A DNA stretch of 63,272 bases from a virus. Location: the IMG/VR virus record IMGVR_UViG_3300042870_001093, positions 1 through 63,272 of that record. The stretch is one strand, 5' to 3'. A program made the translations under genes and the position numbers. Under the pieces are notes generated by a model. It did no database searches. It was not told the origin of the DNA and saw only the letters and a list, made by a program, of their open reading frames with translations. Positions 16,282 to 27,500 of this stretch are shown piece after piece; the stretch's first letter is position 1, and every line of letters starts with the position of its first letter.

Positions 16282-18036
16282 TTATAATACCAATGCTTCA
16301 ACTAGTTTGCGATCTAGGTCTGTGTTTGATTCTAATGCAATAGCAAACACATCGTTGTCCTGCGGTTCGGCTGCCACGGCATTGCCATTATTTGCAGCTA
16401 CAAGACGTTGACCTTTTTTCACTGCTCCTGTAACATACACAGGCACACGCCCTTTGAGAGCAATATATGTTCCGCCTTCAAGATCTTTGTTCATCATAAA
16501 TCCAGGATTGGCCGATACCACTCCTACAGCTCGGTCGCCATACTGTGCAGCGGTGACTTCTTTGTCTCCGCCTACTGCTACCACTGTGCCTACTTCATAT
16601 TCTTTATCTGCTAGATATTTTTCAGCAAGATCTGCATATTGCGCTGCGGTTGCTGTGCCGTCGAAGGTATTGGCCAATAAATTTCCTGAACCATCTCTAG
16701 CTGCAATTGTGTTGGCTGTTTTTGTAGTCTTAGCAGACCTGTAATCGGGATCTGTGTCTACTGCTGCATCATTTATCCTAGTTCTATCTGATTTATCTAC
16801 AACCCCAATAAATCTAGTAGCAGTAATATTACCACTGCCATCTCTCAAAGCCACAGAAGTTGCCACTGCGCCAAGTTCTCCAACTAGACTGTTCAAAGTC
16901 AAAGCGTTGGTGGCTGTACCTGTGACTGAACCTATCACGTTGCCTGTGAGTGTTCCCGAGAAGCTGCCTGAGAATATTTTTGTAACCGCGGTATAGGCCA
17001 CAGAATTGTCGTCAGCAAGTATATTACCTTTGTGTACACCTGTGGTATTTCCGGTTACATTACCAGTTAACGCACCTGTAAATGTGGTTGAATGCACGTT
17101 GGCCCATTTGGAAACAGCAGAACCAAGAGTAAAGAAATTGTCTGTACCTGGAATCATGCCGGTTGCGGTTATAATGCCAACATTGCGAAGATCACTATCC
17201 GATACTCTTATTCTCAAGGTTATAGTGTTGCCTAATCTGTTTTCAATAATAGGTTCATCGCCGTTTTCAACACGGATTCTTAAATCATTTTGATCGCCTA
17301 CTGTAAGACCGGCATCGGCGAAAGCAATTGCATTGGTAAAGGATACCTCACCCAGTCTAACATATTCACTAGCAGGAAAGCCGCCTAATCTCAACGCATT
17401 ACTTGCTGATCCCCAGAAATAATGATCTGTGGTTGTTACTCCGGTAGTTCCGTTAGTGTTAACTAAGTTGACACCTTTTTTGATCACCGAAAATCCTGTT
17501 ATAGGATTTAAAACGCTGTTTAAGGTAAATGCATCTTTGCTGACGATTGATATTACATCACCGCCAGATTGAAATTTTACTATGGTATGATTGTTGTTGA
17601 GAGTGTCTTTGACTACCTGTGCTTGTACTGCTGATGCACCTAGATCTGGCAAGGTTTCAGGGCCAATTAATACAAATTCAGTGCCAGTATAGGCATACAG
17701 TTGTTCGGCTCCGGTATCAAACCAAAAATCTCCGGCCTGCAATCCGCTAGGAGGAGTAGGTCCTATCTCTGCGCCGCTGGCTGTTCTAAATTTTGTGCCG
17801 TCGTAAAATCGTAGTTTTTTTAGGCCACTGTCATACCAAATTTGACCAGTTACTCTTTTTGGAGGGGCTGATGTATTGGCAAAGTTTTCCAGCAAATGTA
17901 GGAAATTCTCGTTCTGTACTTCGCCGTAGCCAGCGTAATTTTTACCTACAAAACGCAAATCAGTGGTGGTATCAATGGTACCGTCGTCGACAGAGACTAA
18001 GAACGTTCCATTAAATTTGTCTACTTGATATGCCAT
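16282..18036 (-). CDS. Tail fibre-like protein A, 584 aa
   Basis: The N-terminal ~190 residues are shared with the next three genes: DGT-x-DT, VGKNYAGYGE, NENFLHLLENFAN, GQIWYD, then a DAFT motif. This should be the module that docks to the baseplate or a fibre hub. A repetitive strand-rich shaft follows (GALTGNVTGNTTG, LTGNVIGSVTG). The C-terminal ~130 residues start at AAQYADLAEKY and contain GVVSANPGFMMN, a domain also found in fibre B and resembling peptidase-G2-like or trimer-forming tips. It is the last of the four paralogues in transcription order and has its own late-promoter-like octamer. Confidence 0.85.
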   Translation of the reverse strand: MAYQVDKFNGTFLVSVDDGTIDTTTDLRFVGKNYAGYGEVQNENFLHLLENFANTSAPPKRVTGQIWYDSGLKKLRFYDGTKFRTASGAEIGPTPPSGLQAGDFWFDTGAEQLYAYTGTEFVLIGPETLPDLGASAVQAQVVKDTLNNNHTIVKFQSGGDVISIVSKDAFTLNSVLNPITGFSVIKKGVNLVNTNGTTGVTTTDHYFWGSASNALRLGGFPASEYVRLGEVSFTNAIAFADAGLTVGDQNDLRIRVENGDEPIIENRLGNTITLRIRVSDSDLRNVGIITATGMIPGTDNFFTLGSAVSKWANVHSTTFTGALTGNVTGNTTGVHKGNILADDNSVAYTAVTKIFSGSFSGTLTGNVIGSVTGTATNALTLNSLVGELGAVATSVALRDGSGNITATRFIGVVDKSDRTRINDAAVDTDPDYRSAKTTKTANTIAARDGSGNLLANTFDGTATAAQYADLAEKYLADKEYEVGTVVAVGGDKEVTAAQYGDRAVGVVSANPGFMMNKDLEGGTYIALKGRVPVYVTGAVKKGQRLVAANNGNAVAAEPQDNDVFAIALESNTDLDRKLVEALVL

Positions 18037-18058
18037 TGATCAACTCCGTTGTAACTAT

Positions 18059-18066
18059 TATTTATC
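18059..18066 (-). promoter_or_regulatory. Candidate late promoter GATAAATA
   Basis: The minus-strand octamer lies 22 bases upstream of the ATG at 18036, in the 44-base gap between two fibre genes. It differs from TATAAATA only in the first base. This would give fibre A and the 303-residue protein extra late transcription. Confidence 0.55.
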
Positions 18067-18080
18067 GTAAATACACCCAT

Positions 18081-19898
18081 TTAAACTCTGCCCACTGCTA
18101 CTTCTATAACACCACTTACACCATCAAAATCAACTAGAGCTTTACCTATAATTGTACCTATTTGAGGATTAATTGCTTTTCTAGCATATCCTTCGCCTGC
18201 ACTCATTAGCATATCACCTTTAGATATTTTACCGCGGACCTTACAAGGGGCTCTACCCTGTAATGCAATGGCAACTACATAGTTACCACTACATTCGCTG
18301 TTCATTAGGTATGCAGGATCTGTTGAGACAATACCCGCTAGTCTATTTGTGCCGTCTTCTGCTAGAGTTACTTCAAACTCACCACCAAATTCAAGTACTG
18401 TACCTGGCTCATAATCTTGATCTGCTACATATTTTTCAGCAAGATCTGCGTATTGTGCAGCAGTGGCTGTACCTACAAAAAAGTTGGCATGCACGTTGTT
18501 CCATTTTGCAGTGGATATTCCTAGATCGGTAGTAGCAGTATTTACTGGGATCATAGCTGGAGCATTGAGTCCCCCTAACGCCAATGCGGTAGCTGCATTT
18601 ACCATAGAGATTGCAGCCGTACTTGACGGTTGCGTTGGATCAAGAATTGTGAAATGTATTCCAGAATTACGTGAATGTAATGTTGGTATTGTGGATGCGT
18701 CTAAATATATTCTCAAAGGCGCCACACTGGTGCTAGGTCCTCCGAGTGTAATGCCGGTTGCGCCAGCGACATCTAGAGAAGATAGAGTTCCTACATTAGT
18801 AAGGTCGGAATCTACTATGTTGGTTGCCAATTGAGTGCCAGTCAATGTGTTGCCGTCTGCAGGTACTGTGATATTTGCACTACCGTCAAACAGTACTGTG
18901 TTGATTGTTCTTGCTGTTTGTAATTTTGTAGCTGTGAATGCATTACCGGATAAAGTGGCCCCTATAAATTCGTTGGCTGATACTATGTTAAAAGTACTAG
19001 TTCCACTGGCAGTGGTCACGTTACCTGAGACATTGCCAAGTAGATTAGCAGTGATTGTTCCTGCTGAAAAATCTCCGGCACTATCTCTAGCCACAATTTT
19101 ACCTATGACATTACTGGGGCTAGCATCCACACTCCAAGTAGTGGCTGTTGATCCATTAAAATTTGCACCTGTAAGATACGTGCCTCTTGATAATGTGTTT
19201 GTGGTGTTGGATGTTATGGTTATGTCTGTTTGGCCATCGAAATACACCCCGTTAATGAGTCTACCAGGATTCAATTTACTGGCAGATTCTGCATTTCCCA
19301 CCAGTGAGCCTATTACTGGCCTAGCTGTTGAGATATTGGTTCCTGCCTGCAGGATTGAAAATCCAGGTATAGCGTTGGCATCATCAATGGTAAAGGCATC
19401 ATCGACACATACCGCCAACACTGTGCCATCTACTACCACCTTGATAGCTGCATGTTCAGTGCCATTGCTATCCATAATTTTTTCAGCTAGAACTTTGGTT
19501 GTATCAAAACCTTCAATAGCTTCAGGTCCTATCAATTTCCAAAATCCAGAATCATATACAAAAAGTTGATCTGTGATATCTTTGTACCAAATGCCGCCGT
19601 CGAATCCTTCTGGTTCAGTGTCACTAATAACAGCAGATCCCACAGGAGTCCAGGCTGTACCATTATAAACATTCAGTGCGCCAACATCGGTGTTATACCA
19701 TGTTTGTCCTGTGATTGGTCTAGACGGTGGATTTTCATTGGCAAAATTTTCAAGCAAAAACAAAAAATTTTCATTTTGTGTTTCACCATAGCCAGTGTAG
19801 TTTCTGCCAAGCAATCCTAGACTGGTTGAGGTATCTAGTGTGCCATCTTCTAGCACTACTAATTGCTGACCGCTAAATCTGTTTATGATATATGCCAT
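18081..19898 (-). CDS. Tail fibre-like protein B, 605 aa
   Basis: Same N-terminal module as its neighbours (DGTLDTSTSLGLLGRNYTGY, NENFLFLLENFAN, GQTWYN, LIGPEA, DDAFT). The middle is a Thr/Ser/Asn-rich shaft with repeats of the type LLGNVSGNVTTAS and RTINTVLFDGSANIT. The C-terminal ~130 residues repeat the fibre A tip (TATAAQYADLAEKYVADQDYE, GIVSTDPAYLMN). Fibres A and B are therefore duplicates at both ends with diverged middles. The protein probably forms part of the receptor-binding apparatus. Confidence 0.85.
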   Translation of the reverse strand: MAYIINRFSGQQLVVLEDGTLDTSTSLGLLGRNYTGYGETQNENFLFLLENFANENPPSRPITGQTWYNTDVGALNVYNGTAWTPVGSAVISDTEPEGFDGGIWYKDITDQLFVYDSGFWKLIGPEAIEGFDTTKVLAEKIMDSNGTEHAAIKVVVDGTVLAVCVDDAFTIDDANAIPGFSILQAGTNISTARPVIGSLVGNAESASKLNPGRLINGVYFDGQTDITITSNTTNTLSRGTYLTGANFNGSTATTWSVDASPSNVIGKIVARDSAGDFSAGTITANLLGNVSGNVTTASGTSTFNIVSANEFIGATLSGNAFTATKLQTARTINTVLFDGSANITVPADGNTLTGTQLATNIVDSDLTNVGTLSSLDVAGATGITLGGPSTSVAPLRIYLDASTIPTLHSRNSGIHFTILDPTQPSSTAAISMVNAATALALGGLNAPAMIPVNTATTDLGISTAKWNNVHANFFVGTATAAQYADLAEKYVADQDYEPGTVLEFGGEFEVTLAEDGTNRLAGIVSTDPAYLMNSECSGNYVVAIALQGRAPCKVRGKISKGDMLMSAGEGYARKAINPQIGTIIGKALVDFDGVSGVIEVAVGRV

Positions 19899-19924
19899 TT
19901 ATCGCTCCGTTACATATTTAACCA

Positions 19925-21763
19925 TTAAGATACAAATACCCATGCTCCAGAAATAATCTGGAATGTTTTAACTATCCTTGAAACCACCAAGCCAGGCGCT
20001 GCCACTGTAGCAGTGGTAAAACTAACGTTGTTTATACCAAACGCTGTGCCTGTTGGAGTCACAAATTCAGTTGAAGAAGTTGATAACAATGGATTAATAT
20101 CAAGATTGGTAGTACTGTTGATCAACAGTGAACACAGCACTCTAGCAATGGTGCCATTGTTGTATTCTGCTACCGGTGATATTTGTTCTAATAGTGTGGC
20201 AATACCTGCATTAGAAATACCGTCGGATATGTCTAGGCTGAGCACAATACTTCTAGCTTTGATGGTATTATCAACATAATTTTTTGTGGCAGCATCTTGT
20301 GCAGAAGTTGGGTCTGCTACTGATTTGATCTTTTTGCTGCCTAGGTTAAGGCCACCTGTGCCGTCAATAAGCAATGACAGATCAGTGTTTGATGTTGTTA
20401 CTTGTATAGCTGCATCATTGAGATATAGACTATCCACAGATAATTGTGTTTGTACACCGAAGCTGGTTACACCTGGAATGCTGGTAATTCCAGGACCCAG
20501 TGATGTACCCGACAACACAGTCACTCCGTCAATTTTAAATTCTTTGCCTGTGGCTAAATTTATGTGTTCTGAACTAGTCCATGCAGCACTGGCCAATGCA
20601 GGTAGAGCATCATTGTAGCCTTCGGCAGTTGCAGTACCGCTGGTAGCCTGTGCTGCTTGACCTACATCATGCCATAAAAATACATGGCTAGCAGCTCCTT
20701 GTAGTACCACTCCGCCGCTAGCCGCATTTGCATCTGTGGGCACAATACCGGTTTGTTTGGCCAACACTATGTTTTTGTCTTCAATAGTCACAGTACTGGT
20801 ATTCACTGTGACTACATCTCCATTCACAGTTAGGTCTCCCTGCACTGTGAGACTTCCACCTATTTGTACTTCACTAGTAGGAAAGCCATCATATAAACTA
20901 ATTCGACGAGCATCAGCTTCTATGGTGACTGCTGATTCTGCGATAACATCTCGTCTAACGTTGAAAGTCATCTGCTTGTTTGAAGCAATGTTGGCAATGA
21001 TTAAATTACCGTCTTGAACTTGAAATTGTCCTTGGTTGGCATCTCCAATAATCAAACCTAAATTTGATGAAATAATAATCTGTCCGTTAACAATATTACT
21101 TGTATCGTTTCTAACATATAGGCTTGCAGGTTGTCCTCCAAGTTTTTCACTGTTTGTCACAGTGACGTTGAATTTAAGATTAGTCAATGTTCCTGCGCTG
21201 AATCCAGGTATGATGCTGCCACTGAATCCATCAATGGGAAGTTTGGGAGTGAATGCGTCTTTGGAAAAAATACCCAGCAATATACCGTTGGCATAGAGAT
21301 ATACCACCACTCGATTTTGATTTAGTGAGTCTAGAATATTCACTACCTTTAAACCACTAATACCTTGAGTTACAGAATAATCTGGCCCTAATAATATTGT
21401 GTTTGTGCCGTCAAAGAAATACAACTGCTTAGCCACATCATTGAACCATAGATCTCCCACACCCAGATTCAAGGGTTGTTGACTGGATATTGTAGCAGAG
21501 CTTACTGGTACAAAGCCGGTTCCGCTGTAGACTTTTAATTTTAATTCACTTACATCGAACCAAATCTGTCCTCTAATAGGACTTGTAGGTTGGCTAGAGC
21601 TGGAAAAATTTTCCAACAGTTTGACAAAATTTTCATTAATTGATTCACCAAAGCCACTGTAGTTTTTTCCTACCAGTGTAAGATCTGTTGATAACTCATC
21701 TATCTGACCATCTGCCACTGTGGCTAAAATTGTTCCGTCAGTTTTGTTAATTGTATATGCCAT
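19925..21763 (-). CDS. Tail fibre-like protein C, 612 aa
   Basis: It carries the common N-terminal module (DGQIDELSTDLTLVGKNYSG, NENFVKLLENFSS, GQIWFD, LLGPD, KDAFTPK). The shaft includes VQGDLTVNGDVVTVNTST and EDKNIVLAKQTG, a pattern frequent in phage fibre shafts. Unlike A and B it lacks the AAQYADLAEKY tip and ends in a different strand-rich domain (SFTTATVAAPGLVV to FVS). This variation at the C-terminus is expected for proteins that contact different receptors. Confidence 0.83.
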   Translation of the reverse strand: MAYTINKTDGTILATVADGQIDELSTDLTLVGKNYSGFGESINENFVKLLENFSSSSQPTSPIRGQIWFDVSELKLKVYSGTGFVPVSSATISSQQPLNLGVGDLWFNDVAKQLYFFDGTNTILLGPDYSVTQGISGLKVVNILDSLNQNRVVVYLYANGILLGIFSKDAFTPKLPIDGFSGSIIPGFSAGTLTNLKFNVTVTNSEKLGGQPASLYVRNDTSNIVNGQIIISSNLGLIIGDANQGQFQVQDGNLIIANIASNKQMTFNVRRDVIAESAVTIEADARRISLYDGFPTSEVQIGGSLTVQGDLTVNGDVVTVNTSTVTIEDKNIVLAKQTGIVPTDANAASGGVVLQGAASHVFLWHDVGQAAQATSGTATAEGYNDALPALASAAWTSSEHINLATGKEFKIDGVTVLSGTSLGPGITSIPGVTSFGVQTQLSVDSLYLNDAAIQVTTSNTDLSLLIDGTGGLNLGSKKIKSVADPTSAQDAATKNYVDNTIKARSIVLSLDISDGISNAGIATLLEQISPVAEYNNGTIARVLCSLLINSTTNLDINPLLSTSSTEFVTPTGTAFGINNVSFTTATVAAPGLVVSRIVKTFQIISGAWVFVS

Positions 21764-21774
21764 TTGTTTTTACC

Positions 21775-23847
21775 TTAGAATGCTGGCGGACCAGAATGAA
21801 TAATATAATTCAATGTCAAAAACGGATTTATAACTGAAAATTCTTGCCCCAGTGTTCCGGATGTTTTAATGCCTCCCGAACTGGGGATATATTGACTTTG
21901 TCCCACAGTGGTTGGACCTTTTTCTGAGAAAGATCCCACATCACTAGGTATGGCACTATCTACTCTAGTTGCAAAGTATTGTTGTCCAGTTGATCCTTTC
22001 ATGTTGTGTTCATGATCTGGTAAATTCAATACAGTAAGCGTGTTGGCACTTTGTCCACCGCTGTCACCGAGATTGTCGGGAGCGGTGCCGGATACTCTAT
22101 CTACATTTCCGCCACCTGCATCAATAAAGCCACCTGTGCTATTAGGCACAGTAAAAGCATTATCCATATTGTCTTTGCCAAGAGGAAATCTACCTCTGAG
22201 ATCCGGTACCTTAAACGTATTGATACCGTTAAGAGCTGCCGCTCCATTGTAGGTTGTGCCAATAACATCATATAAATCAGAATATTTTGTCTGTTCAAGT
22301 TCGCTGCCGTCGCATAAGATATAACCATATGGAGCTTCTGCCCCGGCATACGGCAATATAGCTCCAATCGGCACAGCTAAATCAGCAACAAAGGTGTTTC
22401 GTGTTTCTTTGATCAGACCAATACTAGGTCGAAAAACCAATACAGTATCTTGCGGGGTCGATATTAAAGGAAAAGGTTCGTCTTTGCTACTGATTAATGC
22501 AGAGGTCAAGGTAGTAGTAAATGTTTTAGTATTTCCGCCCACCTGTCCATCGAATATAAAAGATGGAGCTGTTACGTCTCCTTCCATTTTAAATGTTGAT
22601 GTAAATTTTAAGTTTGTTGCCGTAGATGCATTGCCGACAATGTTTCCGGTCAAAACTCCTTCAATAGTTTCAGCTATTAAATTTTTAGTTCTAACATTTT
22701 TCCAACGTTTCAACACCGTACCACTGTCATAAAAATCTGTAGCAGACGGCTGTATATTATCAAATTCGCTGACTCCGGTAACTTTGAGCCCATCTCCAAT
22801 AATTAGATTCTTTGTAATAGCTGCGCCGCCGGCAGTTCTAAATGTACCGTTATTGAAATTAGAACTTGCTGTGGTGCCTGTTAGAATTAGTGAACCATTG
22901 GTTTTAATATTGCCATCAACATGTAGGGCCTCATCTGGCGATAACACATTGATACCCACGGTGTTGCCAATTACTCGTAGTACTGTGGATGGAATACCAT
23001 CATTATTAATTTGCAAATCGATACTGCCGCCGGGAGTTGAATCATAAATCCTAGAAGCTACATCTGAAGTGGTAAGACTAAATGTACCATTGACTCCGAT
23101 AGTAACACCTTGATTATTTCTAACATTGATGCCAAATTCGGTGGTATTGACAATATCAGAGCGCAAGAATTTGGCTGCAGGAATTTCAACATCTGAAACA
23201 ATCAGTGACTCGGCAGATGTTGCAGCTCCATATATTTTGGTATCAAATCCGCCAAGACCAATATTGTTTTCTGTAATGTTTAGTCCAGACTTGATGGTAA
23301 TAAATCCTGAAAGAGATAATTTTGGAGTAAAACTATCCTTGCTGAATATAATTACTGGAATATCTTCAATGTAAAATATCAATATCACTCTAGATACGTT
23401 ATCTGAATCTGTAATAGATTCCACTATAGGACCGCTTCGTAGTCCTGTTGAAAAGTTAGGTCCTACTAGAATCCAGCGTGTGCCACTGTAGACATATAGC
23501 TGTTGATTGGTGGTGTCTACCCATAGTTCTCCAACTTTTGACTGTTCAGTAGAAGGTTCAACTCCACCTTTCTGGATGTTGCTGGCTGCCTTCCAGGCTG
23601 TACTGTCCCACAACTGAAGTACACCGTCAGTTGTGTTATACCACAGTTGACCTTCAACAGGATTTACTGGTTGTGTTTCTTTGGCAAAATTTTCTAACAG
23701 TGCTAAAAAATTTTCAGCTATTGTCTGACCGTATCCTGTTACGTTTCTACCAGGGAATGTTAAACTGGTGTCTGTGCTGGAAGTATTGTCGTATACCGTG
23801 ATTGGTAACTTGTTGTCTTTGTCTGTAAAATTAACAATATATGGCAT
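21775..23847 (-). CDS. Tail fibre protein D with phage tail collar domain, 690 aa
   Basis: The N-terminus matches the other fibres (LTFPGRNVTGYGQ, ENFLALLENFAKE, GQLWYN, LVGPN, KDSFTPK). At about residues 485-560 it has a phage tail collar domain: PIGAILPYAG, PYGYILCDG, YSDLYDVIGTTY, and VPDLRGRFPLG. This domain is known from short tail fibre gp12 and related adhesins. The C-terminal tip is GG- and H-rich (LPDHEHNMKGS), reminiscent of the metal-binding tips of T4 gp12, but this is not proven. It is the first of the four paralogues in transcription order. Confidence 0.87.
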   Translation of the reverse strand: MPYIVNFTDKDNKLPITVYDNTSSTDTSLTFPGRNVTGYGQTIAENFLALLENFAKETQPVNPVEGQLWYNTTDGVLQLWDSTAWKAASNIQKGGVEPSTEQSKVGELWVDTTNQQLYVYSGTRWILVGPNFSTGLRSGPIVESITDSDNVSRVILIFYIEDIPVIIFSKDSFTPKLSLSGFITIKSGLNITENNIGLGGFDTKIYGAATSAESLIVSDVEIPAAKFLRSDIVNTTEFGINVRNNQGVTIGVNGTFSLTTSDVASRIYDSTPGGSIDLQINNDGIPSTVLRVIGNTVGINVLSPDEALHVDGNIKTNGSLILTGTTASSNFNNGTFRTAGGAAITKNLIIGDGLKVTGVSEFDNIQPSATDFYDSGTVLKRWKNVRTKNLIAETIEGVLTGNIVGNASTATNLKFTSTFKMEGDVTAPSFIFDGQVGGNTKTFTTTLTSALISSKDEPFPLISTPQDTVLVFRPSIGLIKETRNTFVADLAVPIGAILPYAGAEAPYGYILCDGSELEQTKYSDLYDVIGTTYNGAAALNGINTFKVPDLRGRFPLGKDNMDNAFTVPNSTGGFIDAGGGNVDRVSGTAPDNLGDSGGQSANTLTVLNLPDHEHNMKGSTGQQYFATRVDSAIPSDVGSFSEKGPTTVGQSQYIPSSGGIKTSGTLGQEFSVINPFLTLNYIIHSGPPAF

Positions 23848-23849
23848 TT

Positions 23850-24509
23850 TTAGACCTCAGTGAAACTGGTTAAACTTTGAATACGTATCGTGTAGTCAAT
23901 TTGTAACAGTCTATTTAATGACTTTTGCACAGGATGGAATATCACATGCGTTAACAGCTTTCCGGTTCCCAATGGGTCAAAGGATACTAATCCTAATTCA
24001 TCAAACACAAAATTGCCACTCATATCCACACTGTTGTCAAATGCTTCCTGACCGTCTGGCTCACCGTAGTCTAATATGCAACTGATGATGATATCACTAT
24101 AGGTAGCTCCGCTGACATGGCGAATCTGCATTTTATTTCTTATAGGATCTACGTTTTCTATAGCAGTTTGATCTATGACTTTTTGGAATGTTTGATTATA
24201 TAGGCTGGTGTTTATGCCCACTGTATTGGGTGTTAGATACGTGATAAGACCTGTGGGATCAACGTTTGTGCCACCATTGCCAAACACCATTTGATATAGC
24301 GTGCCTTGGCCTTGATTGCTAAGACTGTTTACCATGGCCACACTCATATTTTCATAATGAATTGCGTTTCTTTTGTCGATTAAAACTTCACCGCTGGTTG
24401 GATCAAATATCTTTATATGACCTTCAAAATGAAATCCACCGGTTTCATTAGGCAGTTTTTCAGGTTTTTCGCTATTGTTTGGCATGATGTTTTCTTGTTG
24501 GTTATTCAT
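23850..24509 (-). CDS. Virion structural protein, 219 aa (start uncertain)
   Basis: No enzymatic motif. The protein has a short acidic N-terminus, GGFHFEGHIKIFDPTSGE, then a strand-rich body with LYQMVFGNGGTNVDPTG and a C-terminal domain (HVIFHPVQKSLNRLLQIDYTIRI). It sits between the giant structural gene and fibre D, so a baseplate-fibre connector role is plausible. Two starts are possible, 24509 and 24485 (MPNNSEK). A late-promoter-like octamer at 24515-24522 lies too close to the first ATG, which slightly favours 24485. Neither has a strong Shine-Dalgarno sequence. Confidence 0.75.
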   Translation of the reverse strand: MNNQQENIMPNNSEKPEKLPNETGGFHFEGHIKIFDPTSGEVLIDKRNAIHYENMSVAMVNSLSNQGQGTLYQMVFGNGGTNVDPTGLITYLTPNTVGINTSLYNQTFQKVIDQTAIENVDPIRNKMQIRHVSGATYSDIIISCILDYGEPDGQEAFDNSVDMSGNFVFDELGLVSFDPLGTGKLLTHVIFHPVQKSLNRLLQIDYTIRIQSLTSFTEV

Positions 24510-24514
24510 AGTAG

Positions 24515-24522
24515 TATTTATT
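24515..24522 (-). promoter_or_regulatory. Candidate late promoter AATAAATA
   Basis: The minus-strand octamer overlaps the stop codon of the giant gene. If active it would start transcripts very near the ATG at 24509, so it would fit best with translation from 24485. It would boost expression of the connector-like protein and the four fibre genes relative to the giant gene. Confidence 0.4.
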
Positions 24523-27500
24523 CGGGCAATTCAGAGGTCTTGGCAGCAATGAATTCTGCAATAGGAGTGCGATTAGACAACAGTGTTACACCCTTGCTAG
24601 CAGAAAACTCACTTCTTTCATACCATATTCTTCCCAATTTCCTTATAATTGTAATTTTAGCTCCCACTGCTACAGGTTCGGTCAATCTAATGTATGGAGT
24701 AGTTCCATTCACTGAAAATTCAGCTTCTACAATCTCGTCGGCCGATGGACTGCTGGCTCCATTAGATTCCATGTATATATCTAAAGGATTTTTACGTAAT
24801 CGTCTGCCTGAAACAAACACCTCCACTTGATCGCAGGCACCATAGCTAGAAGGAATAGAATGTCTGTACCAACTGGTTCGAACTGCCTGAGTTGGTGTAA
24901 AATCTAAAGGGCCAATTAACAATGTACTACCGTCACTGATAAAATTAGATTTTTCTTGATTCTCTGTATAGGGCAGAGTATCATCGGCACCTGCATTAAT
25001 AACATAACTGCCTGCGGCATGAATTTCTGCAATACCTGTGCCAAAACAACCACGACGTATCTGTGACAAAATATTGCCATTCTTTTCAAAATAGTCAATA
25101 CGCTCATTATTGATGATAACCACTCCGGGAATTCTTCTACTCGGTATAGGATCAGATAATTCACTGCTGTCAGTGACTTCAATTTCTGTGTCATAGTAAG
25201 TCAGTGCTTTGGCCAGGCTAATAGAGTTAGATATTGAATGCCGTTTGTAATGATAGTTGTTAAGCATATCTTTGAAAATTTCAAATGCACGATTTGGTTT
25301 GTATATAATGTTGCCAAACTGCACTATTTTTATAAGATCATCAACTGTTGAATCTTCTGTGAGATATATCACTGATCTTGGAGCATCTAATCTGTAGTCT
25401 GCATCTTTGGTCAGTCGTTGACCATTTTTATACACCCAAACAAAATTCTCATCTATGGGTTGTCTTGGCAATTGAAACTGTACCCGACCTCCGGTATATT
25501 CATCTGTAATCATATTCAGTGTGGGATACTCACTAAAACAGATTATCTGTATATCATCATTGAGAGACAGATTTACTGTGGCAGGAATTACTAGATTATT
25601 TCCAACTATAGAATATTCGGCTCTCACATTAGTTTCTATTCTTATAATATCTCCTAGTGTGAGATTTTCTGTGGGAATGTTGATTAAATTTGCGTTTCCG
25701 TTATAGGTAAAATCAATCACAAACTGCTGTAGTACTTCGTTGATATAGACCTTTATACCACCTGACGTAATAGTTCCAATAGACTCTGCAGGATCTACTC
25801 CCAAGGTGATATTATTGTTTGTGCCATCGTATACGAGATAGGTGGTATCGATTCCCTGCAAGAAAGTTCCATTGACATTGACTAGCACCGAAGATATTTC
25901 AGATGACCTTTGTAAATTAACAAATTGATCTACAGGAATACTACGAGTGCTGCCGTCAAATGGCACAGTCTGTTGATTTATTCTAACAAAACTGAGATTA
26001 TTAGAATTGGCATATTCGCTGGATTCAAAGCATATTATTTTTATCACTTGCCTGAATCCCGGAGCTATTCCAAATTGAACCATGGTTTTATTTTCAACGC
26101 TGATAAAATCAGAGCTGTTTACAAATCCGGTATCTATTTCTTCGCCATCTAATGTGACCAGTACTGCTGAAGTCTGCGCATACTGAGCATTGGTTAAAAA
26201 TAAGTTTGTTGTGCCATCTGCTACAAATTCTTGATAGTCAATTATTCCAATACCGCCTATGCCTATAGATACAATTTCTATTATATCGCTGATTGCAGGA
26301 GCAAGATTGAATTCAATTTCATTAGCCACAAAATCAATACTGAAATTAATGGTGCTGTCTCCAATATATTCCTGTTTGATTTTATTCACATACACTGTGA
26401 CTGCTTTAGATTCTACTATAGTAAGTCCAATTTTAAATCTACGAGTGGACCCATCACCTATGTATCCACGATGTTGCAAAGGAGCGGCTCCTGGATCAGT
26501 TTTGTTAAAAACTTTTATACTCACACTGTCTAGAATTTGACCTGGAACATTTTCCTCAGGTGCTGGTACCTGGTCCGGACTGACAAATTTTTCACCATCT
26601 ATGACTATTTCTTCTGGAGTCATTCCAGATGCTGAAACATAAGCACCGCCTATATTGGACAGTGTACCTCCACTAATCCTAGTGTCTAGAAGATTTACAT
26701 CACTGATTGTTACAGATCCGTCACTGTCTAATTTCCTAAAGATCAAGGTGTCGCCAGGCTGAGTACTCAGGTATCTGTGTATTTCTATAATTTTTGTAGA
26801 ACCATCGCCGATAAATGTTGGCATTTCTGCGTTGGCATTTGTGCGCACACTAGAATCTAAACTAGGATCGTATAATGGATCGTCAATTCTAATAGGTCGA
26901 CTAGTTCCTAACCGTTGGATATAGATTGATATTAGCTGATTGTTTTCTGGAGTATAGGGCAAAGATACGAATGTGGTGCTGCCGTCTGCAACATAATAAA
27001 AATCGTTGCTGGATTCTACACTGTCCCAACTGTCAGTGAACCATGGAAGAGCATCCCAACCTCCAGTAACTTCAAAGGTTGTACCCTGAACTTGTACACC
27101 TCCAAAATCTATACCGGTCATTAGCTGGACTAATTCTTGTCCTTTCATGCCACTTGTAGGAGCATAGTATTTGTTGATTCTATCAATGCTGTCTAATAAT
27201 AGATCATTCTTTTCATAGGTAATAACAATTATATCTCCAGCCAATGGCGGTATATAGAATTTTATTTTTCCTTTTAATAAACCATAGGTGTCCGTGCTGG
27301 ATGTGTAAAGATTTATTTCATAGTCTGTGTTCAACACTGTTTGATTGTTTTTTGTTACTGAAATCTTGGTTTTATCTCTAGTAGGTGCATAGATTAAATC
27401 GAAGATTGCACTCGAACCAGTGGCTGTAAACGATTGAGTATTTGACAGTTGACTATATGTTCCTGTTTTGTTAGTTCTGTCAAATCTCATAGTAATGTCA

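Noticed and set aside
18835-19569. 244-codon frame on the + strand
   Set aside because: Antisense shadow of fibre B with low-complexity hydrophobic translation; no supporting start signals.
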